Shown in pieces: positions 11,258-21,762 of a stretch of DNA of 64,000 nt. The notes under the pieces are model-generated. The model was not told the origin of the DNA. It did no database searches and saw nothing but the letters and a program-made list of their open reading frames with translations. The number at the start of each line of letters is the position of its first letter. Position 1 is the first letter of the stretch. The position numbers were made by a program, and so were the translations under genes. Source of the DNA: Ditylenchus dipsaci (Eukaryota; Nematoda; Chromadorea; Rhabditida; Anguinidae); assembly GCA_004194705.1 (NCBI GenBank), contig SADC01000841.1, positions 372,001 to 436,000 on the forward strand, in the 5' to 3' direction.

Positions 11258-14200
11258 ATGGAAGCCATCATGCAAACCATCAACGAGCACACAATTGACC
11301 AGCAGCAGCAGAATGAGGATGATGACTACATAGAGTTTATTGAAAGACCTGAACGAGATGAAGTCAAGCTGGAATACCCAAATGACTTTGGGGAACACAC
11401 TAACAACACAGACTTCGCCTCTACTTCTTCTAGCCACTACAACCACCAGCAGGAATCGTTCAGCTTGTCTGACTCTCTAAATGAATTGGCCAATGCCAAG
11501 GTATTTAGTGTTGTAAAAATATGTTGCTGTGAAAAAAATAAGTTTGTCAACCAATACACATTAATTTTATTTCGGTTACATACTCTTATTCGATTCCTCA
11601 TACCTATTCATAATAGGTTAAATAACTTTGTTACTCTAATTTTAACTTACGAAATTCCTTGAAATAACAGATTTAAAGGACCATACTTGTTGATACAATG
11701 ATTTGGAAAATTCAAATGCGACACTTTTTTACTCTAAATTTTTTTAAATCATTTATATATATTGCATGGTGTGACAATCGATAAATTTATCGATTTCGAT
11801 AAAATGGCCTTTGGCGTTATGTCATAGCAAAAATCGATAAAAAATCGATAAAATCTTTTATCGATTTCGATAAAATCAAATTTCCTTCAAACAACAGGGG
11901 GGACCAAGGCAGTTTTTAGGGTTTTTTTTTCGAAAATTTTTAGATTGTGTCCGAGTCACCCAAATCACTCAAAACCACCCAAAACCACCTCAAATCACCT
12001 AGAATCACCCCAAACCATCCGTGGATATCCACGTGGATGACATGAAAATCGAAAAATATTAAAAATCTGGACCAAACCATCTTATCATATGCAAAATCGT
12101 GTGGTGAATTGGTTTGATGAGACCAAAACTTTGAGTTCACCTACCAAAACCCCAAAACCTGGGTTAGGTACCGCCTGGTCATCCAGGTGGGTACTCACCT
12201 GGATGACCAGAAAAATCAAAATTTTTAAAAATTCAAAAAATAGACTATGCTATCATATGCAAAATCGTGTGGTCAATTGTGTTTGATGAGACAAAAACTT
12301 TGAGTTCACCTACCGAAAACCTCAAAACCTGGGGTCGGTGCCGCCTAGTCCATGTGGGTATCCTCCTGGATGATCAGAAAATAAAAATTTTTAAAAATTC
12401 AAAAATAGACCATGCTATCATGTGTGAAGTCGTGTGGTGAATCGTGTTTGATGAACCCAAAATTGCGATTCCACCTACTAAAACCCCAAAACCTGGGTTG
12501 GTACCATCCACGTGGATGACCTAAAAAATAAAAATTAATTTAAATTAAAAACAAATTATCCTATCATATGCAAAATCGTGCGGTGAATCGTGTTTGATAA
12601 GACCAAAACTTTGATTTACCTACCAAAACCCCAAAACCATGGCTAGGTAGCGCCTGGTGCAGGTGGATATCCACCTGGATAATCTGAAAATTTGAAATCG
12701 CACTTTTTGTCTTATCAAAACTGATATTTCACCTGGCCAGACAAATTAAACGAGAAAAGTGAGAGTGCAAGTGAAAGCGAGAGTGAGACTGAGAGTGCGA
12801 TTGAAAGAGCTCCATTGGGGACTTAGCTTAAACCAAACCAAATGGTCGTCCAGTTGGAGCAAAATTTTTTTACTTTTTCGGGTTCCTAAACCTGTTTCTT
12901 GGACTAATTCGAGCATGCTGGAGATGGTTTGATAATAGTAAAATGACGTTTTCTCGGGTATTTTTTGAGTTTTGGTAAAATCGAGTTTTGGTAAAATCAA
13001 TTATTTCCCAATACTCGAAAAATACTTGAGAAAACAGCATTTTACCACTGTCAAACCATCTTCAGCATGCCCGAGTTAGTCCAGAAAACAGGTTTTGAAA
13101 CATGAAAAACGTAAAAAAAATTTGATCCAAGTGGACGACCACTTGGTTTGATTGGTTTAAGCTAAGTCCCCAATAGAGCTCTTTTACTCTCACTTGCACT
13201 CTTCCTTTTCTCGTTCTGGCCATCTGTCTGGCCAGGTGAAGATTCAGTTTTGATAAGACAAAAAGTGCGATTCCAAATTTTCTGGTCATCCAGGTGGACA
13301 CCTACCTGGACCAGGCGGTACCTGCCTGGACCAGGCGGTACCTACCCCAAGTTTTGGGGTTTGGTAGGTATACTCGAAATTTCGATCTTATCAAACACGA
13401 TTCATCGCACGATTTTGCATATGATAGAATGGTTTGTTTTGGATTAAAATAAATTTTTTATTTTTTAGGTCATCCAGGTGGACACCCACGTGGACTAGGC
13501 GGCACCGACCCCAGGTTTTGAGGTTTTCGGTAGGTGAACTCAAAGTTTTTGTCTCATCAAACACAATTGACCACACGATTTTGCATATGATAGCATAGTC
13601 TATTTTTTGAATTTTTAAAAATTTTGATTTTTCTGGTCATCCAGGTGAGTACCCACCTGGATGACCAGGCGGTACCTAACCCAGGTTTTGGGTTTTGGTA
13701 GGTGAACTCAAAGTTTTGGTCTCATCAAACCCAATTCACCACACGATTTTGCATATGATAAGATGGTTTGGTCCAGATTTTTAATATTTTCGATTTTCAT
13801 GTCATCCACGTGGATATCCACGGATGGTTTGGGGTGATTCTAGGTGATTTGAGGTGGTTTTGGTGGTTTTGAGTGATTTGGGGTGACTCGGACACAATCT
13901 AAAAATTTTCGAAAAAAAAACCCTAAAAACTGCCTTGGTCCCCCTGTTGTTTGAAGGAAATTTGATTTTATCGAAATCGATAAAAGATTTTATCGATTTT
14001 TTATCGATTTTTGCTATGACATAACGCCAAAGGCCATTTTATCGAAATCGATAAATTTATCGATTTGTCACACCATGACCGACAGTACATAATTCAAAAA
14101 GTATTTTGGAATAAAAAAGTGTCCCGCGCGCATTTGAATTTGCCGAATTCTCATTCTCATCAACAAGTATGGTCCTTTAACGCCTTTTAGGTCAATCCTT

Positions 14201-17200
14201 ACACTAGCAAATACAAATTAGATTTGCTCACCAAATTACAGTAAAAGTCACCTACTGCCAGGGCTTCAAATCGTCCTTTTTAAAAAGATTTGTACTTTTT
14301 TTGGCACCCCAAATCTTTTTTTATTTTTGAAAATTTAGTCAAAATCTTTTTTTTTTCGCTTCAAAATGGCAATAAGCACCGGATAAAATGACCCTTTTAC
14401 TTCAAAAACAGTCAAATGTCCTTTTTTTTACCGAAATGTCCTTTTTTTGAAATTTTTCATTCGGAGCCTTGCCTACTGCCCATTTTCACTGTTTTGAAAG
14501 CCACATTTGGCGTAAAAAAGTGATCTGATCGTAAGAGGAGTCGAACTCGAGTGTCATTTGCTGCTAAAATCAATTATCTGTTGTTCAGAGAGCAGACGAA
14601 AAATTTGAGCTAGTGTGTCTAATCCGGAGCAAATATAACATTCTCTATGGCAAAAATGTGGAAAGAGGCATCAAAGAAGCTACTTGGCAATGGATTTTGG
14701 ATGAATGTCTGAGAAGGGGACGTAAGCTAATTATTTATTGAAAATATACCGTATTTTCTTTATTTATCCCTCCGAGGGAATTATTTTTGGCTGTAACTGA
14801 TTTGATTTGCTAAAAACCTGAAATATGACACGAAAACATTATTTCTGCCACGAAAAACGGAATGCCACGAAAAATCCGTCAAAAAATCTGGAAAAAATTA
14901 TTTGTTTCGTGTCACATTTCAGATTTTTTCGTGCATATTTCAATTTTTTTGGCGGGTTTTTCGTGACACATTCGGCCAGCGATAGCTTACGACATTTCAA
15001 ATTGCGACCATTTGAATGGCGACAAATTCAAATTGCGACAAATAAAGCCGACCAGGGGATCTTCAGAGATGTTTTTTTTAAAGACCTCGTTGAGAGATTT
15101 TTTTTGCAGAATCTTGTAGAGTACCCGAATTTATATAACGACGTGCTGCCCCTTTTTACAGATCGCCTGTAAAATTAGGAAAACTAGGCGATTTCAATTT
15201 GCCGAAAAACCATGATACGGGTATAATGGTTTTTAGACTACTTTTTAACCACCCTAGTTTTTATTTTTTTTAAAGGCATACCAATGCGTTACACTGCAAA
15301 TTAAGGCGGGGACCAACAATTTTTCAAAAATCGTTCTTATTTTCACTCGTTTCATGTCAATTCTGATATTTATGACCTTATTCTACTTTTAAAAAGTAGG
15401 CAGAAAACTTTTGTAGGATTAGGTAAAACGCTTACAGAAAACATTCAAAAAAGAAAGAGATTAAACCGAAGGATTTTTACTGTTTTCACACTAAATTAAA
15501 AAGAGCTCTGTTACGCTTCTCGTCTTGACCATAGTTGTCTATTTAAAAATTGATTCTGGAAAATATTAATTCTGACATAAATTCAAACTGACAATAATTT
15601 GTCTTGACAAGATTTTTTTAAATAAATTTGTTTGGTACTTAAATGTTCAGACAAATAATTGTTTTCGACTTATATTAAACTGTAAATAATTAGGGATTGG
15701 GTTTGATAGGACTAAAATCGCGATTTTAGCCACCCTAACCCCTAAACCTTGGGTGAGTACCCTTGGTTCAGGTGGATATCCATCTACTCGAGGGATATCC
15801 ACTCAAAGTTTAAAGGTGGGGTATGTAAAAGCCCGATCTAGATAATAAAAAAACCATGTTTGCCATGCAATTTGGAGTCAGGAGTAGTAGTTTGTTTCCA
15901 ATTTTAGCTTATTTTTTACTTTTCAATAAGCCAAGTAGATATCCACCTGAAAATGTGATGCCTACCCAGGTCTCGAGGTACGGGTGGGTAAAATCTCACT
16001 TTTAGTTTGTCGATTTTGGTCTTATCAAACCCAATTCCCCGTCAGAATTTAGGTAAGAAAAAGATTTTTGTTTTTGATGTTGACTAAATTTTGTTTTTCA
16101 AAACAGCCAGATGGGGATATCCACCTGACCAGGTGATACCCACTCCATGGTTCGGGATTCCAGTGGAAAAGTCGTAATTTCGGTTCTATCAAACTCGGTA
16201 AAATTCACAAAACTAGTTTTAGAAAACCATTATTAACTGTGATATGCTAAATATTAGGTGTAAACTGTGAAGGACAAGTTGAGAGCCGACAAACAAAGTA
16301 AAGAGATTAAGTTACAAACTTTCTGAATGAAAATAATTAAGAGATAAAACCATAATAAAAACAATCCAAAATTGAGACAAAACCACTTTTCACTAGAATC
16401 TTTAATTTCGAAACATTTTCCGACAATATAAATTTTTTTCAAAAAAAATCTTCCAAGACAAATTATTGTCAGTTTGAATTATTGTCAGAATAAATTTTTG
16501 CCAGAATCTCTATATAGTTTTTGGCATGTGTCTGTGGGTCGCCCTTTTTGTGTTAAAATCTAATTTTCTGTCATTTTTCGCAAATTTATGCCAGAAATTT
16601 TTCGGAACACTCCAGTACAACTACTGAGCTTGCTTTTCAGCACAAATACATATAATTGAAGTGGCTTCTAAAAATTTTTTCTTGCCCTCCAAATCGGGGT
16701 GGTGGATCTTGACCTGGACTTAAAGTGGATTTTAGTGTTGAAGTCCAATTTATGTCATGTTTTAAAAATCTATGTCGAATACCTCATTGGAACACTCAAC
16801 TACAACATCTTAGCTTTCTGTTAAGCACAAACACGTATAATTAAAGTTCCTCCTAAAAAAATTTTCCTTGTCCTCCAAATTGGTGATGTCGGATTTAAGC
16901 CGGGATTTAAAGGGGCATGCCCACGCTAATAAGAGATGGTGCCCGGAAATGAAAAAATTTCCTAATTATTGAACTTCTGTATGGATTTTTAAACTTGGTT
17001 TCTAACAAAACCATACCTAAAATTAAATTCTAAACCTTGTTTCGTTAGAAACCAAGTTGAAAAACCCGTACAGAAGCTCAATGATTAGGAAAATTTTGAA
17101 TTCCTGGGCACCACCTCTTATTAGCGTGGGCATGCCCCTTTAACACTAGAATTCCCGACTGTAACGTTTGACTACCTGTCAGTAAAAACGCCTGCTGAGC

Positions 17201-19886
17201 AAGATAATCGCAAAACCGGGCCTCCTCGCTAGAGTACAATGCACTTTTTATGGCAATTCTCACAGCGACTCTTTGAAAAATGGATGGTTTTTTCATCAGG
17301 CTGGTGAGCAGTGAATTTACTTAACTCAACATTTTCTTTTTGCTCATAAGAAAGCCCTTTGTCTGGGTTTTCTGACAGTATGTCGTTTGCCTGCCTTCGA
17401 ATGAATTATCGCGGGTAAAAATTTAAAAAATCAAATAAGGACATTTTGAAAAATTTACAATTTTACTGAGAGCATGGGAATTTTTTGTACTCTGGCCGTT
17501 TATCTACATAATGCCTGGTCAATACTCGTAGAGAAATTTAAGCGCTACAAGATAGGCTTTCAGATACTTTTAGAAAAAAAGACTCGCTTTAGTCTTGGCT
17601 ATCTTTTGTGTAAGGTTTGCACGAATTGTTTTGGCTTGAATATTCTGATATTTGCATGTTGTCTTGTGAGCCTTTGCATAAGTTATGTAGCATTTTTCAC
17701 GCTGATCATTTTGTTATCTTGCACTCTCACTTTTCTTTAGAAAGTCAGCCAAGAATATTCCAAGACCAGGTATCCTTCAAATTTCAGCTCCAGGGAAAGT
17801 GCTGGATCTACCTCTTCTCTTGTAATTCTGAAGTGACTTTTGTTAAATTCTTGTGCTGATTTTTGGCCTATCTTGTAGCGCTTGAATTTCTCTACGAGTA
17901 TTGACCAGGTATTATGTAGATAAACGGCCAGAGTACAAAAAATTCCCATGCTCTCAGTAAAATTGTAAATTTTTCAAAATGTCCTTATTTGATTTTTTAA
18001 ATTTTTTACCCGGGATAATTCATTCGAAGGCAGGCAAACGACATACTGTCAGAAAACCCAGACAAAGGGCTTTCTTATGAGCAAAAAAGAAAATGTTGAG
18101 TTAAGTAAATTCACTGCTCACCAGCCTGATGAAAAACCATCCATTTTTCAAAGAGTCGCTGTGAGAATTGCCATAAAAAAGTGCATTGTACTCTAGCGAG
18201 GAGGCCCGGTTTTGCGATTATCTTGCTCAGCAGGCGTTTTTACTGCCAGGTATCAAACGTTACAGTCGGGAATTCTAGTGTTAATTGATATCAGAAAAAA
18301 TTGTGTCATTCTCAGGGTAAGCCGTGGTTTCGGTGGGGAGACAATTTGGCGGCGGAAAATTTGGCGGAATTCAAAGAGAGCTTTTATGTATGTTTGCTTT
18401 GCAATTCCGAGTTCCTGTCACAAGATTCGCGTTCAGCATGGTCAATTTGCTTATGATAATTCTCTTGGACCTCAAAAATTCTATCATGTTTTGAATTCCA
18501 CTCGAGACAACAAACATTTAAACTAAAATTCTTTTCCTAAAAAAAATTTAAATGTTTTTTGTCTCGAGTGAAATACAAAATACCGTATTTCCTCTAATAT
18601 AACCACCGGTGGGTTTATTTTTCAAACCCCTTTAAGAGGGTGGGTTTATTAGAGTCATTTTGAGATTTTCGTGGGCTCAATCAAAATCCAAAAAGTGGAA
18701 TCGGTAGAGCTCGCGGGGACTAAGTAAACGCAAAAAACAGCTTTGCAGAATGTTCGCTCTGTTCCGAGATACAGACCCTGGAAGTTGAGGAGGTGGGTTT
18801 ATTAGAGCGGGTGGTTATATTAGAGGAAATACGGTATGAGTGATTTATCTGATTAAAGAGCTCCTTTATAAGCAAATCGATCATGCTGGCGATCATGTTG
18901 TCAAATCGCAAATCGATCATGTTGTCTTAACTCTGAAATCCTAGTCAAAAAAGGGGGGTGGGTATTAGAGTAAGTACGGTATTTAGTTGTGTCAAAGACA
19001 ACATGTTCAATAACTTTTCTGCTCAAAAAGGTTGCTTATAAGTTTTAGGTGCAAAAAATTTAAATTTTAAAAAAGACACTGAAATTTATAGCTTTATTTT
19101 TTTCCAGCAAAATTTTACATTTTTCGGCGCTAGTATTGATAGAATATCACTAATACCGTTTACTTTTTATTCAGATTGCTGGGCAGTAGGCAAGGAAGCC
19201 AACTATATGCGCAAGTCAAAATGGCCAGGCATTAAGGCTGATGCCTTGGTGATTAATAGTTCACCCGTATTTGTTGAATAAATGTAACCATTTAGAAGCG
19301 CTACAACGAAGAACTAGTGACTGGCAAAGCCAATAGGTTGACACATCTGGACAAGTTTGTGCTGGAGTTTGTGTCCCTGAAAGCATTCAGCTGGCTGTCC
19401 GCAATACTACTAGTTCATCACCTCATGTTGTATTCTCCACATCAGTGACCGAATCAGTAACAGATAGACAAAACAACATGGCCAATATTACGGGTTGGCT
19501 ACTTTTTACAGTTGTTGGAGCCTATAAACTATCTAGCAGCTACAACTTTTTGACTGATTGTTTTTTAGATTTAAATAGTATAACCATCGGCTGTAGTAGC
19601 AGTGGGCAGCAACAGCAGCCCGACCACCAATCCAAATTCTTTTCCGACCATCCCGCCTGGCAGCCTATTTGTGGGAGAAGAGCACCAAGAAATAGCTCTG
19701 ACCGATAACAACCCTGAACCTGCAGCCTCAAAACCAGATGAGCTGTTGGACCTGCAGAAACAGTGTTTACACTCCAAAATGCAGAAGAACAGGCTTCAAG
19801 CCAGGTACTACAGGTTGAAAAGCATGTTGGTCAAACGCCAGTTGGAGGATATGGACAAAAAGGACGGTGGTAGTAACAACAGATAG
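11258..19886 (+). CDS. Myb/SANT- or MADF-like DNA-binding protein, five exons
   Basis: Exons read 11258-11500, 14589-14721, 19175-19248, 19296-19493 and 19603-19886. Phases agree at every junction. The start follows an in-frame TGA and a possible trans-splice AG. Residues 1-81 are acidic and Gln/Ser-rich. Exons 2-4 encode a tryptophan-containing helical domain (FELVCLIRSKYNILYGK, then EATWQWILDECLRRG, then KWPGIKADALKRYNEEL), like Myb/SANT-like or MADF DNA-binding domains. The last exon ends in a basic coiled coil (LQKQCLHSKMQKNRLQARYY), and an AATAAA lies 39 nt after the stop. Such proteins are usually nuclear transcriptional regulators. Exon 4 has one break: KRYNEELV... and ...ESIQLAVRNTTSSSP lie in different frames, switching near TTTGTGTCCC at about 19370. 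A missing base or a 32-nt intron (GTGCTGG...ATTCAG) would explain it. Introns 1 and 2 are about 3.1 and 4.5 kb, swollen by mobile elements. Confidence 0.75.
11677..14176. mobile_element. 2.5-kb TTAA-flanked palindromic element in intron 1
   Basis: The ends are AGGACCATACTTGTTGA and TCAACAAGTATGGTCCT, with TTAA on both sides (11673-11676 and 14177-14180). Nearly the whole element is one palindrome centred at about 12990-13020. Outer arms carry clustered ATCGATAAA motifs. Inner arms carry tandem units of about 165 bp marked by ATCATATGCAAAATCGTG. There are about four units on the left (near 12085, 12252, 12417, 12563) and three on the right (near 13416, 13573, 13741), so the arms have diverged by a unit. 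Units also contain short palindromes around CCACCTGGATGACC. No transposase found. Confidence 0.85.
14259..14471. mobile_element. hAT-type MITE in intron 1
   Basis: It starts CAGGGCTTCAAAT and ends ATTCGGAGCCTTG, imperfect inverted copies. A perfect 8-bp duplication CCTACTGC flanks it (14251-14258 and 14472-14479). At 213 bp it is non-coding and rich in T/A homopolymers. Its right end lies about 110 bp before exon 2 of the host gene. Confidence 0.82.
15690..16205. repeat. Dispersed CAGGTGGATATCC repeat units
   Basis: Fragments such as CAGGTGGATATCCATCT and AGCCAGATGGGGATATCCACC, with flanking TTGATAGGACTAAAATCGCG, match the internal units of the 11677-14176 palindrome. Related pieces lie at about 36400-36760 and 38390-38660. 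Confidence 0.55.
16911..17139. mobile_element. TTAA-flanked palindromic MITE, family A copy 2
   Basis: It starts AGGGGCATGCCCACGCTAAT and ends ATTAGCGTGGGCATGCCCCT, a clean inverted repeat. TTAA lies at 16907-16910 and 17140-17143. The internal AACTTCTGTA and CTTGGTTTCTAACAAAAC sequences place it with 7-235. Its right TTAA is also the left TTAA of the next element. Confidence 0.88.
17144..18280. mobile_element. TTAA-flanked palindrome with 414-bp arms
   Basis: Termini are CACTAGAATTCCCGACTGTA and TACAGTCGGGAATTCTAGTG, with TTAA at 17140-17143 and 18281-18284. Arms 17144-17557 and 17866-18280 are almost identical inverted copies that match base by base for long stretches. A roughly 308-bp unique loop lies between them. 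No transposase is visible. Ends that start CACTAG after TTAA are compatible with a piggyBac-like mobiliser. A related solo end occurs at 51682-51725. Confidence 0.9.
18581..18836. mobile_element. TACCGTATTTCCTCTAAT MITE copy
   Basis: It begins TACCGTATTTCCTCTAATAT and ends ATATTAGAGGAAATACGGTA. The subterminal CCGGTGGGTTTATT and GTGGGTTTATTAGAG repeats are also inverted. A related end (GGTATTAGAGTAAGTACGGTA) lies near 18960. Same family as 20030-20283, 48693-48927 and 57135-59438. Confidence 0.85.
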
Positions 19887-19924
19887 TTGCTGTAGATTGT
19901 GTATACTGTTGATGCACTGTTTAA

Positions 19925-19930
19925 AATAAA
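19925..19930 (+). terminator. Polyadenylation signal of the Myb/SANT-like gene
   Basis: AATAAA starts 39 nt after the TAG stop and is followed by a run of A. Its placement is typical of a compact animal 3' UTR. Confidence 0.6.
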
Positions 19931-20029
19931 AAAAAAATTGAAATGTTTTTAGAAAAAAAAATTCCGTCTGTCCCAAGAACTTGAAACATAACTTAGAAAT
20001 AAGAAAGCAGTAAAGATGGCAAAAAAATC

Positions 20030-20283
20030 TACCGTATTTCCTCTAATAAGCGCCCATGGGCGCTTATTTTTCAAACACCCGAAAATCTGAAAATTCTGAG
20101 TCGATCTCGAAAATTTTGATTGCTCAACCAAAATCTAAAACGCGGAATCGGTAGAGATCGTGGAAGTTAAGAATGCGCGAAAAAAAGATTCGAAAAATAT
20201 TTGATCTGGGCTGAGATATAGGTCTTCAAAGTTAGGGGCGGGCGCTTATTAGAGCATGGGCGCTTACTAGAGGAAATACGGTA
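20030..20283. mobile_element. TACCGTATTTCCTCTAAT MITE copy
   Basis: It begins TACCGTATTTCCTCTAATAA and ends TTACTAGAGGAAATACGGTA. The inner GCGCCCATGGGCGCTTATT is mirrored near the right end. At 254 bp it is non-coding and lies just downstream of the Myb/SANT-like gene. Confidence 0.85.
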
Positions 20284-20403
20284 TAAAAAACAAACGCTAT
20301 TTGAAATCGGCGATGATCTTAACCTTAGGATGGGCACCTTAAAAAAGTCACTTCTGGGCATGTTGGGATAAACGGCAGTAGAATCAATTTTATTATCTTT
20401 ACT

Positions 20404-20880
20404 ATCCATCATTAAAAATCAAAGGAAGAGACTTGACCCTTTGTTATGTCCAATACCTGATACCGAACTAGGAGAACCCTTCCATGCCTCGGGTACTACC
20501 AGCCAACCTCTGAACTGAACTTCAGTGAACGAGGAAAAGGCACCAACCTGACCACCGGGTTCATCGACGTGTTTCACCTTCGACGATAATTAATTCATCA
20601 GCGAGTCAGCAGCCAACTTGATCCTTTCCAAAAGCGCATTCCACTGGGCACTGGCCATATCATCAGTCCCTTGCAGGTTTGCATCCCCGAGAATGATCGC
20701 GAGCCCGCCTGGGATACCCAAAATTGGCTTTGACACCTTTTGATTCAGCATTGCCTTGCTTTCCTTTTCCATAGAGCGCAGCATTGACGAATTCAGAGCT
20801 CTTTTTGGTACAGCTTAAGAACGAGGAAACTAACGTTTTCGCAGACGTGTCAATATTCTTTCGCTAGAAGACAAATCCTG
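20404..20880 (-). pseudogene. Unidentified frame-broken coding remnant
   Basis: On the minus strand two overlapping frames look coding. The upstream one contains NIDTSAKTLVSSFLSCTKKS and then EFVNAALYGKGKQGNAESKG, ending at about 20700. The other contains KPILGIPGGLAIILGDANLQ and QWNALLERIKLAADSLMN, then a TAA (20590-20592). After that stop the same frame stays open for about 55 codons (VDEPGGQVGAFSSFTEVQF, then RGWLVVPEAWKG). The stretch is less AT-rich than its neighbours. One frameshift plus one nonsense codon would make it a decayed gene fragment. An assembly indel would cover the shift but not the stop. I recognise no family. Confidence 0.35.
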
Positions 20881-21386
20881 TTTGAAATCGCATTACAATT
20901 TCAAACAGTATTTGCCTCCACACGGCCCCTCAAAAACTCCACTTCAGTTTAATTGAAAATAAACAAAACGCCACAAATTTTGAAAAAACTTTTCATCTGT
21001 TTTCAAACGTTTTCTGATTTTTTTAGTGTCCCGAACGTAACTAGCTTTATCTAAAACTTCAATATCTCAAACATTACGAATCAAAAATTTGCCATTTCAC
21101 GATTGGTTAAAAAATTGCAAAAACACTAAAAATAAAGGTCGTTTAACCAAAAAAAGAGAAGGGATCTAAATCTCGTTCACTAACACATATTTCTGACAAT
21201 CCACTTGACTAACTCACCTAACAGTACAGAGAAATAAGAATACGAATACAAAAACTACAGAATAAGTGCGTTTATTCAGAACGACCTATGATAAAGACAA
21301 AAACGAAGTGGCTCTTAGAAGAACCTTTGGACTAATTGTAACGAGTATGACTGTGTAACGATTGTGTTGCAATTTCTTCCAAAGCC

Positions 21387-21762
21387 TTAAGCATGAAGTT
21401 GACTACGAAGACGAAGAGGCAGCTGAAGATCCTTGCACATGACGGTGACTCGCTTAACATGCATGGCGCACGAATTACTGTTTTCGAAGAGGCCTGTCGA
21501 ATACATTTCCATGGTTTCCTGAAAAGCAACAACGGCAGACGTCCTAAAAACAATAGATTATTGGAGGACATACCCGGACGGAAAAGAAACGTACTGATAG
21601 CAAAGAACTGTCTTGAACTCTTGCGCAATTTCACGGACAATGCGCTTGAACGGAAGCTTACGTAGCAGCAAATCAGTCGAATTCTGATAGCAGCGGATCT
21701 CACGAAGAGCAACAGTGCCAGCATGATAGCGACGCGCCTTCTTGATTCCACCATTAAGCTTT
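21387..21762 (-). CDS. Divergent histone H3-like protein, N-terminal tail not found
   Basis: Two minus-strand exons, 21595-21762 and 21387-21543, are joined by a 51-nt GTACG...TTTTTAG intron. They encode most of the H3 fold. Close matches to canonical H3 are [29 protein letters not shown] and a C-terminal half with SAVVAFQET and [14 protein letters not shown]. Changes at normally invariant sites include IRRYQ to IRCYQ, MPKD to MCKD, and the ending ARRIRGERA to LRLRSQLHA. The first exon starts after ATTTTCAG at the residues before [10 protein letters not shown] see no Lys/Arg-rich tail exon within about 1 kb upstream. A TTTATT (reverse AATAAA) lies at 21271-21276, about 110 nt past the stop. 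It is either a fast-evolving H3 variant or a young, still-open pseudogene. A nucleosomal role holds only if it is intact. Confidence 0.7.

Noticed and set aside
11765..14080. CRISPR-like or satellite array, from the regularly spaced repeats
   Set aside because: Repeats are about 165 bp, inverted about a centre and bounded by TTAA ends, in a spliced animal gene. This is a palindromic transposon.
19445..19708. Read-through frame across intron 4 of the Myb/SANT-like gene
   Set aside because: It ends soon after and loses the coiled coil. Splicing 19493 to 19603 keeps phase and gives the longer, better-composed C-terminus.
21332..21754. 140-codon minus-strand frame overlapping the H3 exons
   Set aside because: A different frame of the same DNA. 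The H3-matching frame with the 51-nt intron explains the region.
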